Assembly: GCF_004210375.1 (NCBI RefSeq) | Contig: NC_134834.1 | Coordinates: 157,065,290 to 157,129,289 of the forward strand | Direction: 5' to 3' | DNA: 64,000 bases | Origin: Tachypleus tridentatus | Taxonomy: Eukaryota > Arthropoda > Merostomata > Xiphosura > Limulidae | Shown: in pieces, positions 59,379 through 64,000 of the stretch | How positions within the stretch are numbered: position 1 is the stretch's first letter | Layout: every line of letters begins with the position of its first letter | Made by a program: the position numbers and the translations under genes | The notes under the pieces: model-generated | The model's input: only the letters and a program-made list of their open reading frames with translations | The model's database searches: none | Told to the model about the DNA's origin: nothing

Positions 59379-59399
59379 TAGTTTAATATTTAGAAATGC

Positions 59400-60170
59400 C
59401 TGTAACTTGTATTGTTAAATGTGTATTGCGAAAGTCCCACCTGTTCTCTAAATTTGTAGAAGATTTTCGAGCGTAAGAATCAGCAATGTAAATATCAGTG
59501 TTGTTGGGCTAACTGAACTTTCCATGACTTCGTTTTAAAATGTATAAATCACAACGAGACAGTTTTGTAATACTGTTGTTTCTCTATAGTCAGTATACTA
59601 TAAATCTCGGAAGCTGTAATTGTGATAAACGCTTATTAATGGGAAAACTACATAAATGTGACCAGGAACGTTTACAGATTTCGGAAATTACGAGCCGTTT
59701 AACTTCAGAGAACCAACTTCGGAAGTTAATATTTATACGAGGACATTAGGTATTTTCGTTGGCAAAACACTTAAGTATGTTAAGTGAAGCACTAGCTAGC
59801 TTTTCCGTCCAGTGGAAGGGCACATGTGTATTAAGGTAGACTTAATTCAGTCTTTGTGAAACGTCAATAAAAGTTTCAGTTCTAGACCAGATAGAAGAGG
59901 CAGCATTGTTTGTAAATCTGTAAAATTTTGTGTTTTAATTATTATTTATATCAACTATTGGTAATAACCGTTATTATAAATTGTATTGTTGTTTGCATAT
60001 TAAAATATATTTGTGTTAAGAAAAAAAACTGTGTTTATTAGTCTTGCTGGCAAATATAAAAAGATTGATACATATTGACATTCAATTAATTTCTAAATTG
60101 AAATTGAAGTTTCCGGCTAGTTGAAATCATAATACGTATCATAATATATCGGAGACTCGTCCGTAATAAA
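59400..60170 (+). mobile_element. Probable solo LTR fossil of a Gypsy-like element
   Basis: AT-rich, non-coding, includes AATAAAAG near 59870 and the block TATTAAAATATATTT to GATACATATTGACAT shared with 22440-22680. Near 60140 the sequence GGAGACTCGTCC resembles a tRNA-Pro-type primer binding site such as follows some LTRs. No internal genes adjoin it. Broken and undated. Confidence 0.4.
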
Positions 60171-60179
60171 TTATAATAC

Positions 60180-61190
60180 GTAACAATTACTTATCTAAGA
60201 ATATAAAATTCGAATCACGTTTTTATTACTTCTAGGGCTAATGTTGAAAAACACCACGATTTAACAATTAAATCCATTTAATTGTAAACATATAGTTTTC
60301 TTAGGTTTAAAAAAAATACTGCTCTGCAATGGTATCATATTTTAAAAAGTTCAAATTAAACCAATCTAAGGAGTATATTTGTATTTAATCAGCGCAGATA
60401 GCCGCGTTGCTTTGCACCAATAAATTTCAACACCAGCTATATTTAATTATTGCTTCTCGAGGGAAAGAAAACCCTATTTAATCACTACGTCACAAATTAA
60501 TTAAAGGTAGTATATTTTTTACTCTATGTAACTCAGTTCATTTAATTTATGACATAGTACTATTCTGAATATACAAGAGAAAAAACTACAATCACATTTC
60601 CTCTTACAGGGATTAATAGGAGAGCACAGTTGTTGCTAACACACTATAAGTACAGTATAATCACAGTGGAACCTCCAGTGACATTCCCTCGGTGCTATAG
60701 CAATGACATTAAATGATTAATGACGCTTATATAATTTATTTCACGAGTATTATGGAAACATGTTTGAACACAAAGCAACAATCCTGTGCTTGAATATTGT
60801 TATAGTGGCGTTCTCTGGTGACAGTATTACATATATTTTGATAAAGTTTCCTACCTTACTTTAACTAAATTTTCATATATGCATTCTAAGACATTTTCAC
60901 ATGCAGACTATAAGAGTATTCTACTCAGCTGGGTGGATGTTGGTAATTGTTATCAATTTTGAGTTTGTTGTATTTCCCCAGTTAAATAAGTCGAAGAAGT
61001 AGCAGCTTGGATAACTTTGTGTGAACGTGAATTGTTTATTTATGTTTTTATAAATCATAGGACATGAAACAATTTTTAAAAGTTGTGTTTTAATTAAGCT
61101 TTTGCAGAGACATCTATAAAGAAATAAAGAGAGCTTCCTGCATCGTTCCAGGACGCTGTTATTCAACCTCGTCCCTAGAGGTTACTATAT
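60180..61190. other. Intergenic, nothing clear
   Basis: AT-rich. A short SINE-tail-like piece lies near 60388-60435 (CAGCGCAGATAGCCGCGTTG). No gene is supported. Confidence 0.45.
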
Positions 61191-61202
61191 TACGCATCCC
61201 CC

Positions 61203-61310
61203 CTTGTACAACAGTAAGTCTACGGATTTACAACGCTAAAATTAGGGGTCCGATTCCCCTCGGTGGACTCAGCAGATAGCCCGATGTGGCTTTGTTATGA
61301 GGAAAACACA
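61203..61310 (+). repeat. Third-family SINE, plus strand
   Basis: AACAGTAAGTCTACGGATTT, ACAACGCTAAAATTAGGGGT, box B-like GGTCCGATTCCCC, then CAGATAGCCCGATGTGGCTT. Reference copy in this window for that family. Confidence 0.7.
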
Positions 61311-62651
61311 TACTATATTGCGCACTTCGTCTGTAGGTGGATTAATACATTACGCGATTGAGTTTGCGACAAACTCCTAGGCAGTTTCATGCGATACATT
61401 TTCAATATATCTCACAAGTTAATATTCTTTCGCGGTGTTACATAATGGGAATGCTTTGCGCGTGTTAACATTATATCTTGTCTGTAGGTTTCAAGAAGGA
61501 TCATCTGTAAGAAACGTAGAAATATTTTATTTATTTTAACTTAATCTATCGAAAGATTCCAAATCATGTTACAACTAAATGGTTAAGCTAAAATAAGAAA
61601 ATTAAAATAAAATGTAAAAGGCTTTCAGTAAAACCACAGACCAGAGTTTGAAACAAAGTTATAACCAGTTTGTTGATGAAAGCGTTTGTTCGAAATTAAA
61701 CACGAAACTACACAAGGGGCTAGAAATGTTTATTTCTAAACTCATTAATTGCAGGTTAAAAGGAAACATTCAAATATTAGAAATAAAAGTTGGTGCAAGT
61801 GAAATAAACGCTATCACATAATTCATGTAAACTACATTACATTTATGATTTTACAGGTTTCTTAGTGAGTAAAGTGACTCTGTGCCAGGGTACAGAGTAT
61901 CTTATCATATAAGATAAGAGAAAAAAATTACTGAGAAGCCAAAATCAAGTTGTTAATGGTAACGATTCTTCTAGAGAAAGGCTTAATGTATTTAAAAAGT
62001 TTAGAAATCGTTTCTCCTCCCCCAACATTTTTCAACTCAATGTAAGCACGAAATGAACCAGAAAAATCTCAACGTTTAAATTTGAAATAGCTTATTAATT
62101 TATAACACTGACAATGGTCTTCACCAGATGAAATGTTTCTTAAACACTTAGATACAATAATATGATATATTAAACATGTAAAGAAACGATATATAACGGT
62201 CTAATTTTAAAATGCTGAACAGAGGGTGGGGTTAGGGGGTGGAGACAAGCTTGCAGCAACTGCTTCCTATACGGCAGTTTTTTTTTTATGAAAAACGTTT
62301 ATGTAACGTCGGTTACAATAGCTATAAGATCCTCAAAGAGAAAAGCGCAGAGTGCATTCAGTTGCATATAGTTGTTCGAATTTGGATACTTCTATACGTA
62401 ACGCGACACCATAACCATTAAGCCACCCATTATGCCAATTTTTCATAAAGCACGTTAGTTCAATACTTCACCGCTGGGGTTCACAATTGTATTTAGATTT
62501 TAAAATAACTAAGAGAGCGAATGGATTTTTATAAAAAAAACATCGAATGCTATTTTAAAATGGAAAAAAAAATACACGAGTTAAAAACAACGTATAGGCA
62601 TTCTGATGTGATTGGTATATTTTTTTCTGATTTTATCTTGCATACACCTGA

Positions 62652-62897
62652 ATAGGCGTTTGATTCGTAATCTAAGGCTGGCGGGTTTGAATCCCCGTCA
62701 CATCAGATATACTCGCCCTTTCAACCGTAAGGGCGTTATAAAATGATGGTCAATCCCACTATTCGTTGGTAAAAGCGTAGCCTAAGAGTTGGCAGTGGGT
62801 GGTGATGACTAGCTGCCTTCCCTCTACTCTTACACTGCTGAAATTAAGGACGGCTAGCCGTCATGCAGCTTTGCGCGAAATTCTGAAAACAAACGAA
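62652..62897 (+). repeat. SINE, main family, head incomplete
   Basis: Starts within the head (GGCGTTTGATTCGTAATCT), then GGGTTTGAATCCCC, core and tail with a small deletion in GCTAGC..CGTCATGCAGC. About 70 bp from another copy in the same orientation. Confidence 0.88.
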
Positions 62898-62965
62898 TAA
62901 TCCTCGAGGTAGGTATAATTCAATGTTGATTTACTCTAAAACGACAACAATATTTATGTTTTTTA

Positions 62966-63251
62966 GTCCCAGCATGGCCATGTGGTTAAGGCACTCTACT
63001 CGTAATATGAGGGTCGCAGGCTCGAATCCCCGTCACATCAAACATGCTTGCCCTTTCGGCCATGTGTACATTATAATGTGACGGTCAATTCCACTATTCT
63101 TCGGCAAAAGAGTAGCCCAAGAGTTGGCGGTGGGTGGTGATGACTAGCTGCCTTCCTTCTAGTCTTACACTGCTAAATTAGGGACGACTAGCACAGATGG
63201 CCCTCGAGTAGCTTTGTGCGAAATTCAAAAAACAAACAAACAAACAAACAA
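62966..63251 (+). repeat. SINE, main family, full length with (AAAC)n tail
   Basis: CCCAGCATGGCCATGTGGTT head, GCAGGCTCGAATCCCC box B, full core, tail AAAACAAACAAACAAACAAA. Same orientation as the copy at 62652. Confidence 0.9.
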
Positions 63252-64000
63252 AGCCTTCTTATTCTTCATAGATGAACATTTCTGTTTTATTGTAATAAAT
63301 TTAACTTTACATTTTTAAAATTAATCTTTAATAAGGATTTACAAATATATCTGTACTTTGTGCTGATTTACAGTAATTAGCCCTAATGGAACATTAGTAG
63401 AAATTTTAAAGTTTTTAAAATATTTTTCGACTATTTGGTTTTTGGAGCTGAATATTACCTGACGTCTAATATTTTTGGAAAAAAATGTTTAAAAGTTTCT
63501 ACTGTATGGATATCCAGTTTTCTATCAATTTCAAAAGAAGGTTACAAATAATAATATTAAAAAAATCCCCGTTTACAACTATGGTATTTTTTTCATATGG
63601 CTAACTTCACAAAGAATTTCCTCCAACCAAAAATGGATAAATAACTCACCAGATGACTGAAATGTACTAACATCAGACTTCAGTAAAAACAGCCACAAAA
63701 AATAAACTTACACATCAAAATTACTTATTTTAATAACATTTGGTAACTTAACAGTAAAATATTGCAACTGGAAAGAATATTAATAAGAAAAATGCAAAAT
63801 TTATACCATTGCTACAGAGGTTGATATAATATAATATAACTACGTTATATTAAAACAGTTTTGGAATCTTAACACGTCATTACAGTGCATGTCGCCACGT
63901 CCACTAATTTTTATTTGGTGGCCGTGCATGTTGACAATAACCTATCAGATAGTTTCCATTGCAAACGGCTCTGTCGTAAGGTTGTCATCTTAAAAGCACA
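63252..64000. other. AT-rich end of window, no feature seen
   Basis: No open frame, repeat match or structured element is convincing in this stretch. Confidence 0.5.

Noticed and set aside
59540-59749. 69-residue plus-strand frame
   Set aside because: Lies inside the probable LTR fossil and has no protein-like features.

Overview
This is a eukaryotic nuclear window: AT-rich, dominated by introns and transposons, and typical of a large chelicerate genome. The best organism guess is a horseshoe crab (Xiphosura). That rests on a very abundant SINE with a tRNA-Thr(CGT)-like head and a conserved core around 'gttggcggtgggtggtgatga', plus I-clade LINEs of a kind I associate from memory with horseshoe crab and arachnid genomes. 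No database was consulted.

Three host genes are supported. (1) Positions 39337 down to 11099, minus strand: a complete ten-exon MAN1B1-type ER alpha-1,2-mannosidase (GH47). Splice phases close exactly to 1788 nt (595 aa plus stop), and one intron uses a GC-AG donor. (2) Positions 46763-47944, plus strand: an intron-free coding region for an RNF26-like multi-spanning E3 ubiquitin ligase with a C-terminal C3HC5 RING. (3) Positions 55902 down to 54781, minus strand: an intron-free coding region for a rhodopsin-class neuropeptide receptor resembling FMRFamide receptors. MAN1B1 and RNF26 both act at the ER, in glycoprotein quality control and ER-anchored ubiquitylation. I see no evidence that they are co-regulated; they are divergent and about 7.4 kb apart.

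Repeat layout. 0.5-7.9 kb: SINEs, a near-perfect 97-bp inverted duplication of a SINE tail, a diverged ~300-bp direct repeat pair, an almost complete Tc1 element with long TIRs and TA target duplication, a second fish-like Tc1 fused to an inverted fragment of itself, and a Gypsy gag fossil. 11.1-39.3 kb: MAN1B1, whose 6.2-kb intron holds a DIRS-like fossil and whose 12.7-kb intron holds a ~9.7-kb array of three I-clade LINE pieces; all lie in the gene's own sense. A 59-bp minisatellite split by a SINE lies in another intron. 43-45.7 kb: a Gypsy pol fossil interrupted by a SINE, then a SINE-in-SINE nest with a 10-bp target duplication. 50.9-51.7 kb: a 5'-truncated Jockey-type LINE with a long open frame. 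51-64 kb: several SINEs with clear 9-12 bp target duplications, a likely LTR fossil and a short palindromic element.

I found no CRISPR array, operon, genuine tRNA or rRNA gene. No wholly new system was found. The most interesting points are the SINE palindrome, the GC-AG intron, the fish-like Tc1 (possible horizontal transfer), the nested LINE array and the GPCR lacking the usual TM3 cysteine.
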